Shown here one piece after another: positions 48,255 to 58,539 of a stretch of 64,000 nucleotides of DNA; position 1 is the stretch's first letter, and each line of letters opens with the position of its first letter. The notes under the pieces were generated by a model. The model did no database searches. It saw only the letters and a list, made by a program, of their open reading frames with translations, and had not been told where the DNA came from. A program made the translations under genes and the position numbers. The stretch is from Mactra quadrangularis (taxonomy: Eukaryota; Mollusca; Bivalvia; Venerida; Mactridae): NCBI GenBank assembly GCA_025267735.1, contig CM046308.1, forward strand, positions 37,747,267 through 37,811,266, read 5' to 3'.

Positions 48255-48404
48255 GCCCCAGGTTAGTTTGTTTGAAGTATATCTAGACATGTTCCCTGTT
48301 CAGTCATACTGCCAGGAGCATACCACCATGCCCCAGGTTAGTTTGTTTGAAGTATATCTAGACATGTTCCCTGTTCAGTCACACTGCCAGGAGCATACCA
48401 CCAC
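48255..48404 (+). repeat. 75-bp perfect-phase tandem duplication
   Basis: CCCCAGGTTAGTTTGTTTGA starts at 48256 and 48331. The copies differ at about one base. The 75-bp period keeps a plus-strand frame open (QVSLFEVYLDMFPVQS repeated), a consequence of period divisibility rather than proof of coding. Confidence 0.9.
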
Positions 48405-48449
48405 AAATGCAAAATAAATAAATCTGTGAGCTAATGCTCACTAGTGATA

Positions 48450-48686
48450 CCCCCGCAAAAATCTAAAAATATGCGACAAACAGGAAGTAGATGAGCAATG
48501 AGCATGAAATCGCTTTACACCACATGGGACTATGGGATGAAGCAATATGCAAAGTATTAGGCTGCTGCATGTTATAGTTGCTGAGAAAACTGCGACGGAA
48601 ATTTTGTAACGGACGGACGCACGCACGAACGCACGCACGCACGGACAAGGGTAAAACAGTATACCCCCTCTTCTTCGAAGCGGGGG
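48450..48686. mobile_element. MITE with CCCCCGC ends, TA TSD, (ACGC)n interior
   Basis: CCCCCGCAAAAATC at the left and GAAGCGGGGG at the right form short inverted ends, with TA outside both (48448-48449, 48687-48688). The interior has ACGCACGCACGAACGCACGC-type repeats near 48612-48645. The right end, CTTCGAAGCGGGGGTATA, occurs alone at 52260-52277. Confidence 0.75.
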
Positions 48687-48975
48687 TATAATTAACAAAG
48701 TCACCTATAATACACAGATAAAATAGTCAATAAAAACAGTCTGTGCTACGCATCTGTTTATCACAAATAAACAATGGTACCATATCTTTTATCAATTTCT
48801 CTATATTGATAAAGATAAATTCATTAGAAAAACAGGTATGGTAAAGCAAATTGTATTGGATAAAAAATAGGACAAAAGTTGGCCTAAACAGTTGCGTCAT
48901 AAAAAATTCTCACCTTTTAACAATCTGTAAAATCTTGTACAGTAAACAGGTAAAAATACAACATAACATGATTAC

Positions 48976-49037
48976 CAGGTTGGATTCAAATATTTGAATG
49001 TCTTGAAGAGTGTATATCTTTAGAATCCTGAAATTAT
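48976..49037 (-). CDS. Candidate 62-bp internal coding exon, unknown gene
   Basis: On the minus strand the acceptor TTGTTGTTGTTGTTTTTTCAG precedes ATAATTTCAGG, and CCTG then GTAATC gives a good donor. Two of three frames hit stops. The open one encodes NFRILKIYTLQDIQIFESNL and ends on a codon boundary, matching frame 0 of 47578-47670. The preceding exon must end one base into a codon; 50412-50460 does not fit that, while 50856-51061 could with a weak donor. Product unknown. Confidence 0.42.
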
Positions 49038-49397
49038 CTGAAAAAACAACAACAACAAAATATCAAAAAAGTTTTGGAATGTAAAAGAAATCATATTTAT
49101 AAGTCAACAATGTTGAACTTGCTCTCAACTAACTTTCATATTGGTTACCAAAACAAACAAACCTAAGAGTATATTTATTCAGTAAATAAACTTAGTACAT
49201 GATTTACAAAGTTTGCCAAGCAAAGCATAGGATTGTAAATGCACTTACAATTGAATCAAACTTCAGAAGACATAAGATATTTAAGGGACTGAACTCTACA
49301 AGAACACTACCAGGCACACAGTGTCAAAATTTAAAATTCTATACAAAGTTATCTCCCTTACAAATAATAGAAAAATCCAGAGACATGGGGTATCTAT

Positions 49398-49814
49398 TAG
49401 GGCTGCGGCAAGTATCCGAGTACTCGGGTATTCGCGATCAAGCGTACAAATATTCGTCACGTCCGAAATCTTCCGATTGGGATCTACTTTTGAAAAACAT
49501 GAAAGAATATTTTCAGCTTAATTACCACTAAAAACGAGTTGCACGCCTAATGAAAACTTTAGTTTATTTAGGGGCTGAATTATCCAGTGTCAAAATTTTG
49601 ATTAATACACATTTGAATAAAAATGTTATCGCTGAAAATGTCCATAAAATGTTTGATAGTAGTGTTTCAAGTACATGGTTTCCCATATAGTAAAAGATCC
49701 TGTAATATATACTTATTTTGTTATTACAGAATTTCTGTATGCTTTTCCATTAACACATGAATCGTGGTTCGGATCGGATCGCCACTAAGTCTTGTTCAAC
49801 AATCCACATCCCTA
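49398..49814. mobile_element. hAT-type MITE with exact 8-bp TSD
   Basis: A 417-bp element between GTATCTAT at 49390-49397 and GTATCTAT at 49815-49822. Ends are TAGGGCTGCGG and, reverse-complemented, TAGGGATGTGG. The 8-bp duplication and TAGGG termini fit the hAT superfamily. Just inside the left end is the near-palindrome CCGAGTACTCGGGTATTCGC. No transposase; the 110-codon frame crossing its left edge is accidental. Confidence 0.92.
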
Positions 49815-50061
49815 GTATCTATATGTCTCTGAAAAATTGTATACTTACTATTTCATTGATACTCTGCAACATTGACATTGTCATCTTTATTTATTTACTG
49901 ATTGGAATATTTTTCTTATGTAATCTGTTTATTACTTTAAACATGCTGAAAACAACTGAAAATTAAAAAAAACAAAACAAAAAATGCAATATCTAAAAAA
50001 CTTGTCATGGAACATTTAATACATTTATAATTACACATGTATATTAAAATGTTTGTATAGC

Positions 50062-50272
50062 AGCCTGGCTAGCTCAGTTGGTAGCACGCAAGTCTACTGA
50101 TTAAGGGGTAGGTCGTTTGATTCCTGGGGTATACTTTCATGAAACTTGATCATGAAATTATTTCGAAGGCCATTCTCCCTCCTACCAATGATTCCAGGAA
50201 CAGTGCGTAGGTTGACTGACCTCCATTATATGACCTATATAATGAGTTGCTACAACATCAAACTAAAATAAT
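50062..50272 (+). mobile_element. SINE family A with internal deletion
   Basis: Head (TAGCTCAGTTGGTAGCACGC, decayed box B), the CCATTCTCCCTCCTACC block and then a jump to AGTGCGTAGGTTGACTGACC and the tail. About 90 bp of body is missing compared with 20107-20407. Confidence 0.88.
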
Positions 50273-50411
50273 TAAAATGTTTGAACGGTATAATTTGTAT
50301 TGCATCTTATGTGGCAACTTTTTCTTTGATTTGAAGAAACCAAGATAGATATTTGAATAATTATACATGAAAAAAAAAACTTATCTTATAAGTCATGCAC
50401 TCTTCCTTTAC

Positions 50412-50460
50412 CAAGGGATGGTTCCAGGATTCCAAGCTGATTTCAAGATGTATTCTTTTA
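50412..50460 (-). CDS. Weak candidate 49-bp exon
   Basis: Minus-strand acceptor GGTTTCTTTTTCAG and donor CTTG then GTAAAG bracket 49 bases. Two frames are open (KRIHLEISLESWNHPL or KEYILKSAWNPGTIP). Neither joins 48976-49037 in frame, so it is alternative, belongs elsewhere, or is chance. Confidence 0.22.
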
Positions 50461-50855
50461 CTGAAAAAGAAACCAACTGTTCAATATTCTAATCTGAAGA
50501 GAACCTTAATGGTGTTTTTTATGGCACACATATCAACCGAGTCGGCCAATTACAATGTATAAGACAATACAATTGTAGACAACATAAGTATAGACTGACT
50601 TAACTTTTTAAGAATGTTTAAAGCATCTTTTATAATAAATCACCTTAGTATAATCAAGTTTACAAAAAATCTAAATCTTGATTCCATTTGTCTTGTGATC
50701 TATTTTTAAAGAAAAATATTAATTTCATTGCAGTATCCAGTGATATCATTATAAAACGAGTATTGAGTAAATGGATTCATACTTAGGCCATGTTGTTGAC
50801 CACAAACAAAGTTCATCCACCAATCCATTGAGGCTACTGCATCAAGATACATTGG

Positions 50856-51061
50856 TCAATACTGACTACTTCCACTGATGTGATTCTTTCTGGTCGAAGC
50901 AGCTCGTAACCCTGAGAAGGGAGGCAAATTCAGGTGCTGACCCTTGCCTAAGGGGAGCCTGGAGACAACTGTGGTAAAGGGCAGCCTCACGTTCCCACAT
51001 CCACATTGGAATGCCACAGATGGATGCAGTTTTAAGTCATACCCAGGACTAATAGTACACG
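50856..51061 (-). CDS. Candidate cysteine-containing exon, unknown gene
   Basis: A strong minus-strand acceptor (TTTTGTTTTGTTTTGCAG at 51062 and above) precedes 206 bases that are clearly less AT-rich than both flanks. One frame is open from the acceptor to a TGA at 50856, about 67 codons starting ATTCTISPGYDLKLHPSVAF, with a CGCG cysteine pair. The other two frames close within 13 codons. It may be a terminal exon, may be spliced out before the stop, or may be an exon of a non-coding transcript. No family recognised. Confidence 0.35.
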
Positions 51062-51457
51062 TTGTAGCACTGCAAAACAAAACAAAAATAAAAATTAAAA
51101 AGCAATTATTTAAAACAATTTAGCCCAAAGTCTTTAAATTTAGCCAGTGGACTGTGGACGGAATCTGCAAAAATCACCTTCAGTCCAGTGATTTTTAGAA
51201 TGTGAATGCATGGTCCCACGTACATCCCATCAACTTTTGACGGCCAACATTTACCTTATTCAATAAATTGTTATCAGCTAATGTTTATTTTATTTTAGGA
51301 TATATTATGCTAAATCATAATTGACGGCATATTTAAACATATCAGTAAGACTATATCTGTCCAGTAAACTTTCATTCCGTCCGTAAAAATTATTTGCTCG
51401 TCCAAATGTCCAGTGCTGATGAAATTGTCATAAAGACTGCATCAAGTATCTTTATTA

Positions 51458-51545
51458 CAGGGAATTGTCATGTTTCCTCCCTTTGATTTTCTTTATATAA
51501 ATGGTATGTTTGAAAATCAAAGGGAGGTAACATGACAATTCCCTG
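51458..51545. repeat. Near-perfect 34-bp-arm hairpin
   Basis: CAGGGAATTGTCATGTTTCC and the rest of the left arm (51458-51491) pair with 51512-51545 with one mismatch around a 20-base loop. Either a very small MITE or a hairpin RNA candidate; the arms include CTCCCTTTGATTTTC. Confidence 0.9.
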
Positions 51546-51814
51546 TGATTTTTACTCTATCACTTTAACCTTTTCAAGCAAAGAAATTGATTTGAGACAT
51601 ATTCAATTTTAATGCACCATGTACCATGGATTACAACTTTACAATGCAAACATTTTAGTATTTTTGTATCAATCTATATAAACAGCTAAATTTCTGTTGG
51701 TGCTGGTTTTATTTTTGCTTCAATCAAGTATATCTTTAAAATCACAGAGACAGATTCACAATAAGTCTTTGCACAGTGAAAATTACAATGTGAGACCAAT
51801 TTTGTGGACTTCCT

Positions 51815-52035
51815 GGGTTTAAAGCAGTGTCAACACAATTTAGGTTATTTTACAATGGCCATTGTCTATAACCAGTACTCTCCCTTTACAAGGTTGGCAA
51901 CTTCTCCATATACCTTATTAGTAAAGGAAAATTGTAAATTTAACATTAGAGGGTATAACTACCAAGGGTGGAATTTAAATTCGCACTCCCTTTGGGGATC
52001 CTGGCACCTTACCAAATGTACTATAGACCCAGGTT
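51815..52035 (-). mobile_element. SINE family B, degraded
   Basis: GTCAACACAATTTAGGTTAT, CTATAACCAGTACTC and CAACTTCTCCATATACCTTA mark a minus-strand B copy with a strongly decayed head. Confidence 0.8.
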
Positions 52036-52179
52036 CCAATAAGGACTTAAAACACATTCTGAATTTATGTGACATAGTAAATCTGTAATTGATTAACACT
52101 CGTAAATACTCGAGAAGCATTTTCAAAAGTAAAGTAAAGTGAAAATGAAATGCTTCAGTACAGCAACAAAAAATATTAG

Positions 52180-52257
52180 CTGCGGCCGTGGCATAGTGGT
52201 TTGCATGTCTAACTTTGAATCCGGAGATCGCGGGTTCGAGCCCGGTCATGGTAGGCA
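52180..52257 (+). mobile_element. SINE family C head fragment
   Basis: TGCGGCCGTGGCATAGTGGT and CGGGTTCGAGCCC are the boxes of a C-family tRNA-like head. It ends at 52257, where the end of the CCCCCGC MITE (52260-52277) follows directly. Confidence 0.75.
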
Positions 52258-52259
52258 TC

Positions 52260-52277
52260 TTCGAAGCGGGGGTATAA
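52260..52277. mobile_element. Solo end of the CCCCCGC MITE
   Basis: CTTCGAAGCGGGGGTATA is identical to the right end and flank of 48450-48686. The rest of the element is absent. Confidence 0.55.
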
Positions 52278-52355
52278 AAAATAAAAATACAAAAATAGAA
52301 AACAACGATATACCACAGATATCCCTGTGCTTATATTTGGTAATCAAATAAATGA

Positions 52356-52657
52356 TTTTATTTTTTTTATTTTTTATTTATTGGAGTTAACGCCGTATCA
52401 ACACAATTTAGGTCATTTCACGACGTCCAGCGCACCTAACCTAGCTTTCCTGGACCATTGTCTATAACCAGTACTCACCTACCCTTCCACAAGGCCGGAA
52501 ACTTCTCCATATTGTCTAATCAATGGAGGAAAATCGACATTATTGTCAAATTTTCATGGAAGGGTATAACCTCCCCGGGTGGGATTCGAACCCGCACCCC
52601 CTCAGGCACGAGTATCCAAATCCCAACGCGCTACCAACTGCGCTTTCGACCTGGGTT
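52356..52657 (-). mobile_element. SINE family B, full length, 12-bp TSD
   Basis: Flanked by TCAAATAAATGA at 52344-52355 and 52658-52669. Minus-strand B element with an intact head (box B region GGGTTCGAATCCC, box A region CGCAGTTGGTAGCGCG), body and A/T-rich tail. Confidence 0.94.
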
Positions 52658-52784
52658 TCAAATAAATGAAGTCGGCTGATATGGTAGAGAATTCAAACAG
52701 TACACCCACATGTAAATCATTGTCAATATATACAAGAATTCTATTAATTCAGTTTCATATATCAAACTGATTCTTAATCATATT

Positions 52785-52905
52785 AGGCAGTTGTCAGTCA
52801 CTGAAGGTATGTGCCTAGTAGTTGGTTAAAAAACAGTGAGTAGGTTGACTGACTGTTGTTATATGACCTATACAATGTGTGGCTATGGTGTTAACCAAAC
52901 AAAAA
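52785..52905 (+). mobile_element. SINE family A, 3' fragment with deletion
   Basis: GTTGTCAGTCACTGAAGG, CTAGTAGTTGGTTAA, GTGAGTAGGTTGACTGAC and TATGACCTATACAATGTGTG match the family A body and tail. Confidence 0.8.
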
Positions 52906-53189
52906 ATAATTTAACTGTCAGTGGTAGATAGTACAAGTTTTATGCACCACAAATTAATGATCAAGCATATTTCCAGTATCTTATCAAGGAAATTGGTATA
53001 TAATGCCTTATTTGTAAACCTTAAACAAGGGAGATAATCAAAACCCAGTTAAACTGATAATATTGTTTGAACCATTTTGTCCCCATGGGGTCACAGATGT
53101 AATATTAGAATATGCTTAGACTCAAGAAAAAGGCAGGTCAAGTACTTGTCATCAGAGAAGAAGAAATAGCCTTGGCTAAGTGTAAGTGA

Positions 53190-53878
53190 GAGGTGTACAG
53201 GGCTAGATCCTGGCAAGGTGTAAAGCATGTAATTTTGAGAGTTGTACAGGGCTAGATCCTGGCTGGGTGTTAAGCATGTAATTTTGAGAGCTGTACAGGG
53301 CTAGATCTTGGCTGGGTGCTAAGCATGTAACTCTGAGAGATGTACAGGGCTAGATCCTGGCTGGGTGTTAAGCATGTAACTATGAGAGATGAACAAGGTT
53401 GGATCCTGGCTGGTTGTTAAGCAAGCAACTCTGAGAGGTGTACAGGGCTGGATCCTGGCTGGTTGTTAAGCAAGCAACTCTGAGAGGTGTACAGGGCTGG
53501 ATCCTGGCTGGGTGTTAAGCATGTAACTCTGAGAGATGAACAAGGTTGGATCCTGGCTGGTTGTTAAGCAAGCAACTCTGAGAGGTGTACAAGGCTGGAT
53601 CCTGGCTGGGTGTTAAGCATGTAACTCTGAGAGATGTACAGGGCTAGATCCTGGCTGGGTGTTTAGCATGTAACTCTGAGAGATTTACAGGGCTAGATCC
53701 TGGCTTGGTGTTAAGCATGTAACTCTGAGAGATGTACAGGGCTAGATCCTGGCTTGGTGTTAAGCATGTAACTCTGAGAGATTTACAGGGCTAGATCCTG
53801 GCTTGGTGTTAAGCATGTAACTCTGAATTGTACAGGGCTAGATCCTGGCTGGTTAAGCATGTTGTTTAGAGAGATGTA
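53190..53878. repeat. 49-bp minisatellite, array 1 (~14 units)
   Basis: Strict 49-bp period with consensus pieces TGTACAGGGCTAGATCCTGG, CTGGGTGTTAAGCATGTAAC and TCTGAGAGA. Variants (GGGTT/GGTTG, CAAGGTTGG) are interspersed and some recur in blocks of two or more units. Confidence 0.95.
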
Positions 53879-55134
53879 ATGGTTCAATCCTGGCTGACTA
53901 GTTAAATTATTGTGCACTTACATTTAGCATTAATGGTGTTTGTGAAATTACAAAGATGGTTTGAGAATAAGTGTTTGATTACAGCCTAACAGAATCCATT
54001 GTATGGCAGTGTAAGTCCATAATAATGAAATATTTTGCTACAATGTATCAGGTATGACTGGATCAAGTGTTGCTTGTTAATATAGTATTATACATTGACT
54101 TCATAAGTAAAAGACACAACAGAGTTTACGGCGTTAACTGTACAACATTGCTATACAGTAGATAGAAAACTCTAAGCCATTGTATGACCAGCCTTGTACC
54201 TCCATGGAGGTATAAGACTTATTGTACACCCACTGAAATCATCCATTTGATGTGCTAGAACCCACAATGTTATTGGTGTGGGAAGGTTACATTATTGATA
54301 CCCTATACCAGTATCTGTAACCTTAAATGGCGACTGTGTCAAGTCAAAATATTTGATTAGCAAAAACAGTTTGCTGCTTAGAAGCATTTTAATAGTGCTT
54401 TTCCGAGTTTTGGCATATAAAAATGGAAATTTTGACATTGCACATCAGGCAAACAAAATCACTAAGTGTACAAAACAATGGATGGTGTCAATCACAAAAC
54501 AAAATCTTAGTATTTCTACAATAAAACAACAACATTTGCAACAGAAAAGATCAGTTGCATGTATATATGTTACTTTTCTGGTAAATAGTTCAAATTTTAC
54601 CATAAAATCATTATTGACCTGCTTGTTTTTGTATATATTGCCAACTGATATAATATTTCATGCGCTTATGCACCACAAAATAATAGCCAACCATATAATG
54701 TTATGAAGTAAATGGTTATAATGTTTTATAAACCTGATACATAGGAGGTAACCCAATCTTGGTTAACCTTGTCTTGTAGTGAAAGATTATTCTAGCTGCT
54801 GTTGTTCATAATTAAGTCTAGCCAAGTATCATGGAAGATTTCAGCAAGTGCCAAGACATATCAAGTTCCTGACTATTGTTAACCAAATTGAAACTGTAGG
54901 TTTTGGCAGTGAGGCAGACAATTTTGGCTAAGAGGAAAATGGAGATGTGAAACAAATCATACACAAAACATGAAGGCAGTATTGTTGTACATGGCTATTT
55001 AGAGACTCTAACTGCCAAATGTGGTGGCTTCAAGAGGTCCCATGTAATATTAATACATGCATAAAGACTACAAACAAAGGAAAGGCAAGAAATTGTCACC
55101 AAAGAAGATATAATAGTCTTGGCTAGGTGTAACT

Positions 55135-56210
55135 GTGAGGTGTATAGGACCTGATATTGGCTGCTTGTTAAGCATGTAACTCTGACAGATGTACAGGGCC
55201 GGATCCTGGCTGGGTGTTAAGCAAGTAACTCTGAGAAGTGAACAGGGCTGGATCTTGGCTGGGTGTTAAGTATGTAACTTTGAGAAGTGTACAGGGCTGG
55301 ATCCTGGCTGGGTGTTAAGTATGTAACTCTGAGAAGTGTACAGGGTTGGATCCTGGCTGGTTGTTAAGTATGTAACTCTGAGAAGTGTACAGGGCTGGAT
55401 CCTGGCTGGGTGTTAAGCATGTAACTCTGAGAGGTGTACAAGGTTGGATCCTGGCTGGGTGTTAAGCATGTAACTCTGAGAAGTGTACAGGGCTGGATCC
55501 TGGCTGGGTGTTAAGCATGTAACTCTGAGAGTTGTACAGGGCTAGATCCTGGCTGTGTGTTTAGCATGTAACTCTGAGAGATGTACATGGCTAGATCCTG
55601 GCTGGTTGCTAAGCATGTAACTCTGAGAGATGAACAAGGTTGGATCCTGGCTGGTTGCTAAGCATGTAACTCTGAGAGATGAACAAGGTTGGATCCTGGC
55701 TGGGTGCTAAGCATGTAACTCTGAGAGATGAACAAGGTTGGGTCCTGGTTTGGTGTTAAGCATGTAACTCTGAGAGGTGTACAGGGCTGGATCCTGGCTG
55801 GTTGTTAAGCAAGCAACTCTGAGAGATGTACAGGGCTAGATCCTGGCTGGGTGTTAAGCATGTAACTCTGAGAGATGTACAGGGCTAGATCCTGGCTGGG
55901 TGTTAAGCATGTAACTCTGAGAGATGTACAGGGCTAGATCTTGGCTGGGTGTTAAGCATGTAACTCTGAGAGATTTACAGGGCTAGATCCTGGCTGGGTG
56001 TTAAGCATGTAACACTGAGAGATGTACAGGGCTGGATCTTGGCTTGGTGTTAAGCATGTAACTCTGAGAGATTTACAGGGCTAGATCCTGGCTTGGTGTT
56101 AAGCATGTAACTCTGAATTGTACAGGGCTGGATCCTGGCTGGGTGTTCAGCATGTAATTCTGTAAAGTGTACAGGCTATATCCTGGCTGGTTAACTATGT
56201 TGTTTTGAGA
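55135..56210. repeat. 49-bp minisatellite, array 2 (~22 units)
   Basis: Same unit and period as 53190-53878. The last units end in the same truncated pattern (GGTTAA then TATGTTGTTT and GAGAGATGTAATGGTTCAAT) as array 1, showing that array plus flank duplicated together. Confidence 0.95.
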
Positions 56211-57334
56211 GATGTAATGGTTCAATTATAGCTGACTAGTTAAATTATTGTGCACTTACTATTAGACTTTTTGGTGTTATGTTAAAGTACAAAGATGGTT
56301 TGAGAATAAGTGCTTGATAAAAACCAAACAGAGTCCTTGTTTGGCAGTGTAAGTCTATAATAATGAAATATTTTGCTACAATGTATCAGGTATGACTGGA
56401 TCAAGTGTTGCTTGTTAATATAGTATTATACATTGACTTCATAAGTAAAAGACACAACAGAGTTAACGGCGTTAACTGTACAACATTGTTATACAGTAGA
56501 TAGAAAACTCTAAGCCATTGTATGACCAGCCTTGTACCTCCATGGAGGTATAAGACTTATTGTACACCCACTGAAATCATCCATTTGATGTGCTAGAACC
56601 CACAATGTTATTGGTGTGGGAAGGTTACATTATTGATACCCTATACCAGTATCTGTAACCTTAAATGGCGACTGTGTCAAGTCAAAATATTTGATTAGCA
56701 AAAACAGTTTGTGGCTTAGAAGCATTTTAATAGTGCTTTTCCGAGTTTTGGCATATAATAAATGGAAATTTTGACATTGCACATCAGGCAAACAAAATCA
56801 CTAAGTGTACAAAACAATGGATGGTGTCAATCACAAAACAAAATCTTAGTATTTCTACAATAAAACAACAACATTTGCAACAGAAAAGATCAGTTGCATG
56901 TATATATGTTACTTTTCTGTTAAATAGTTCATATTTTACCATGCATATATTATTGACATGCTTGTATTTGTATAAATAGATATATGATGTAATATTACAT
57001 GTGCTTATAATGCACCACAAAATAATGGCCAACCATATAATGTTATGAAGTAAATGTGTATAATGTTTTATAAACTTGATACATGGGAGATAACCAAAAC
57101 TTAGTTAACCTTGTCTTGTAGTGATAGATTGGTGTGGCTACTGTTGTTCATAAATGTGTCTAGTCCAGTGTCATTTAATATTTCAGTAAGTGCAAAGACA
57201 TATCAAGTTTGAGACTCTTGTTAACCAAATAGAAACTAAGTAAGTTTTGCAACCTAGACTGGGAGGCCTAAAATGGAGGTGGAGAAGTGAAACAAACAAA
57301 TCATACACAAAACATGAAGGCAATATTGTTGTAC

Positions 57335-57900
57335 ATGGCCATTAAGAAATTCAATCTGCCAAATATGACAGCATCAAGACTATTCATTTTTGACAAATAC
57401 TAGCTTTTTAAGATTTCCAAATTACCAATAAGGCTTACTTTAGATCTCAAGTCCATAATATTAACAGTCTTTGCATAGGCCCACTTGGTGATGTGTCATT
57501 CTTAATTTTGCAGATCTAGTCTAAAAACATAATTTACACAAGAATATGTTTACAATAAAACAGATGACATAATTCACAATATTAACAAAGTATTAATGAG
57601 GACAAAGCAACTTTACATAAATCCACTTTAAACAATAACAGTTCACAGTTTGCACTGATTTCCAAGCCGTAATTCAGTGCAAACAAAACTAAATTAATGA
57701 TGAACAATGACAATGGCATTCTAACTGACATCACTGCCAACAGAAAAAAAACTTGCAATTGTGAAGAATTTCAAATAACTTGAAGCAATAGTTTGAGATG
57801 ATAGTTTCAAGCCTGAATAGCTAGCCAGGATTGCAATGACAGCATCAACACTAGCCAAGTTAAACACCATTTGGAAGGACAAAGCAATCAAGCTCAGTTC
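57335..57900. other. AT-rich intergenic stretch
   Basis: Nothing supported. Confidence 0.4.
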
Positions 57901-57904
57901 AAAA

Positions 57905-58270
57905 ACTCATGTATTCACTTGTCTACTCAGTTCGCCTGTATGCTTGTGTGAAACATGCACCCTTACAACAGAATAAGAAAAAACCAAAACCATATGACCA
58001 ATGAGAAAGTCAAAAAAAGAATAAGAAAAACCATTGGTCCCCATGAAAATCTTCTCACCACCATCAAGAGACACAAACTAAAATGGTTTGGTCATGTAAG
58101 AAGAGGAGAGGAGCTTGCCAAGAGAGTACTCCAGGGAACAGTTAGAGGAGGAAGAAAGAGAGGAAGACAGAAGTAGAAATGGGAAGACAAAGAATGGACA
58201 GGATTGAAGTTGAGAAAGGTGGTCAAAATGTGCAAAAGTCACAGGGATGGATGGAGAGGTCACATGCACA
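57905..58270 (+). pseudogene. C-terminal relic of a non-LTR retrotransposon reverse transcriptase
   Basis: After a frame-shifted LYAC/ETCTLT-like segment, the plus strand reads HMTNEKVKKRIRKTIGPHE, then KRHKLKWFGHVRR, LAKRVLQGTVRGGRKRGRQK, a stop, and WEDKEWTGLKLRKV. The order xVTNEEVRRRI, LLTxxKRRKLRWxGHVxR, GxRRRGRQKxRWxDNIKEWTG is characteristic of the carboxyl end of metazoan LINE polymerases. One stop and at least one frameshift are visible, and the polymerase and endonuclease domains upstream are gone, so it is a dead 5'-truncated copy. Confidence 0.8.
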
Positions 58271-58271
58271 C

Positions 58272-58445
58272 ACAGGGGCAGATCCAGAAATTTATGTTAA
58301 ACCCAAAGGTAAGCCGAACGTACTCAAGAAAAATTCCTTCATGCTTACTTAAAATGGCTTACAGATAAAGGATACACTCCAGAAAGGTATATTCAGGAAA
58401 TTTCAGACCCCACCTGACCTCCCCCTGCTAGAACCACCTATGTAC
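58272..58445. mobile_element. GGGGCAGATCC... poly-C MITE, small copy
   Basis: Left AGGGGCAGATCCAGAAATT and right CCCCCTGCTAGAACCACCTATG resemble the ends of the elements at 58921-59195 and 62079-62367. A block from it (ATGTTAAACCCAAAGGTAA to GGCTTACAG, 58293-58360) is repeated at 58462-58533. Confidence 0.55.
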
Positions 58446-58539
58446 ATAACCATAAGATATATGTTAAACACAAAGGTAAAGGAAGTGAGCTCAAGAAAAA
58501 TTGCTTCAAGCTACTTAAAAATATCTTACAGTTAACACT

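Larger units (their letters stand above)
52930..57330. repeat. Higher-order tandem duplication enclosing minisatellite arrays
   Basis: The anchor TATGCACCACAAA recurs near 52932, 54665 and 57007, followed each time by related sequence (GGGAGATAA or similar, then a GTTAA block). Between anchors lie a 49-bp array and a unique block. The unique blocks 53990-54720 and 56330-57060 are nearly identical, while the array flanks are more diverged. The unit lengths (about 1.73 and 2.34 kb) differ partly through array copy number. The frames at 54353-54706 and 56784-57032 are on opposite strands of the same duplicated DNA and are not genes. Confidence 0.9.

Noticed and set aside
48290..48375. p53-like half-site AGACATGTTC in each 75-bp unit
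   Set aside because: Only half-sites, no second half at proper spacing, and the duplication explains the recurrence.
48178..48417. Coding gene with repeated VSLFEVYLDMFPVQS peptide
   Set aside because: The repeat is a near-perfect 75-bp DNA duplication that stays in frame by length alone; no splice or start support.
49199..49531. 110-codon plus-strand frame
   Set aside because: It crosses the left boundary and target duplication of the hAT MITE, so its second half is transposon sequence.
53190..56210. CRISPR-like array
   Set aside because: The 49-bp units are contiguous with no unique spacers, in a eukaryotic context; this is a minisatellite.
54353..57032. Frames 54353-54706 (+) and 56784-57032 (-)
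   Set aside because: They are opposite strands of the same duplicated block and neither is preserved in the other copy.
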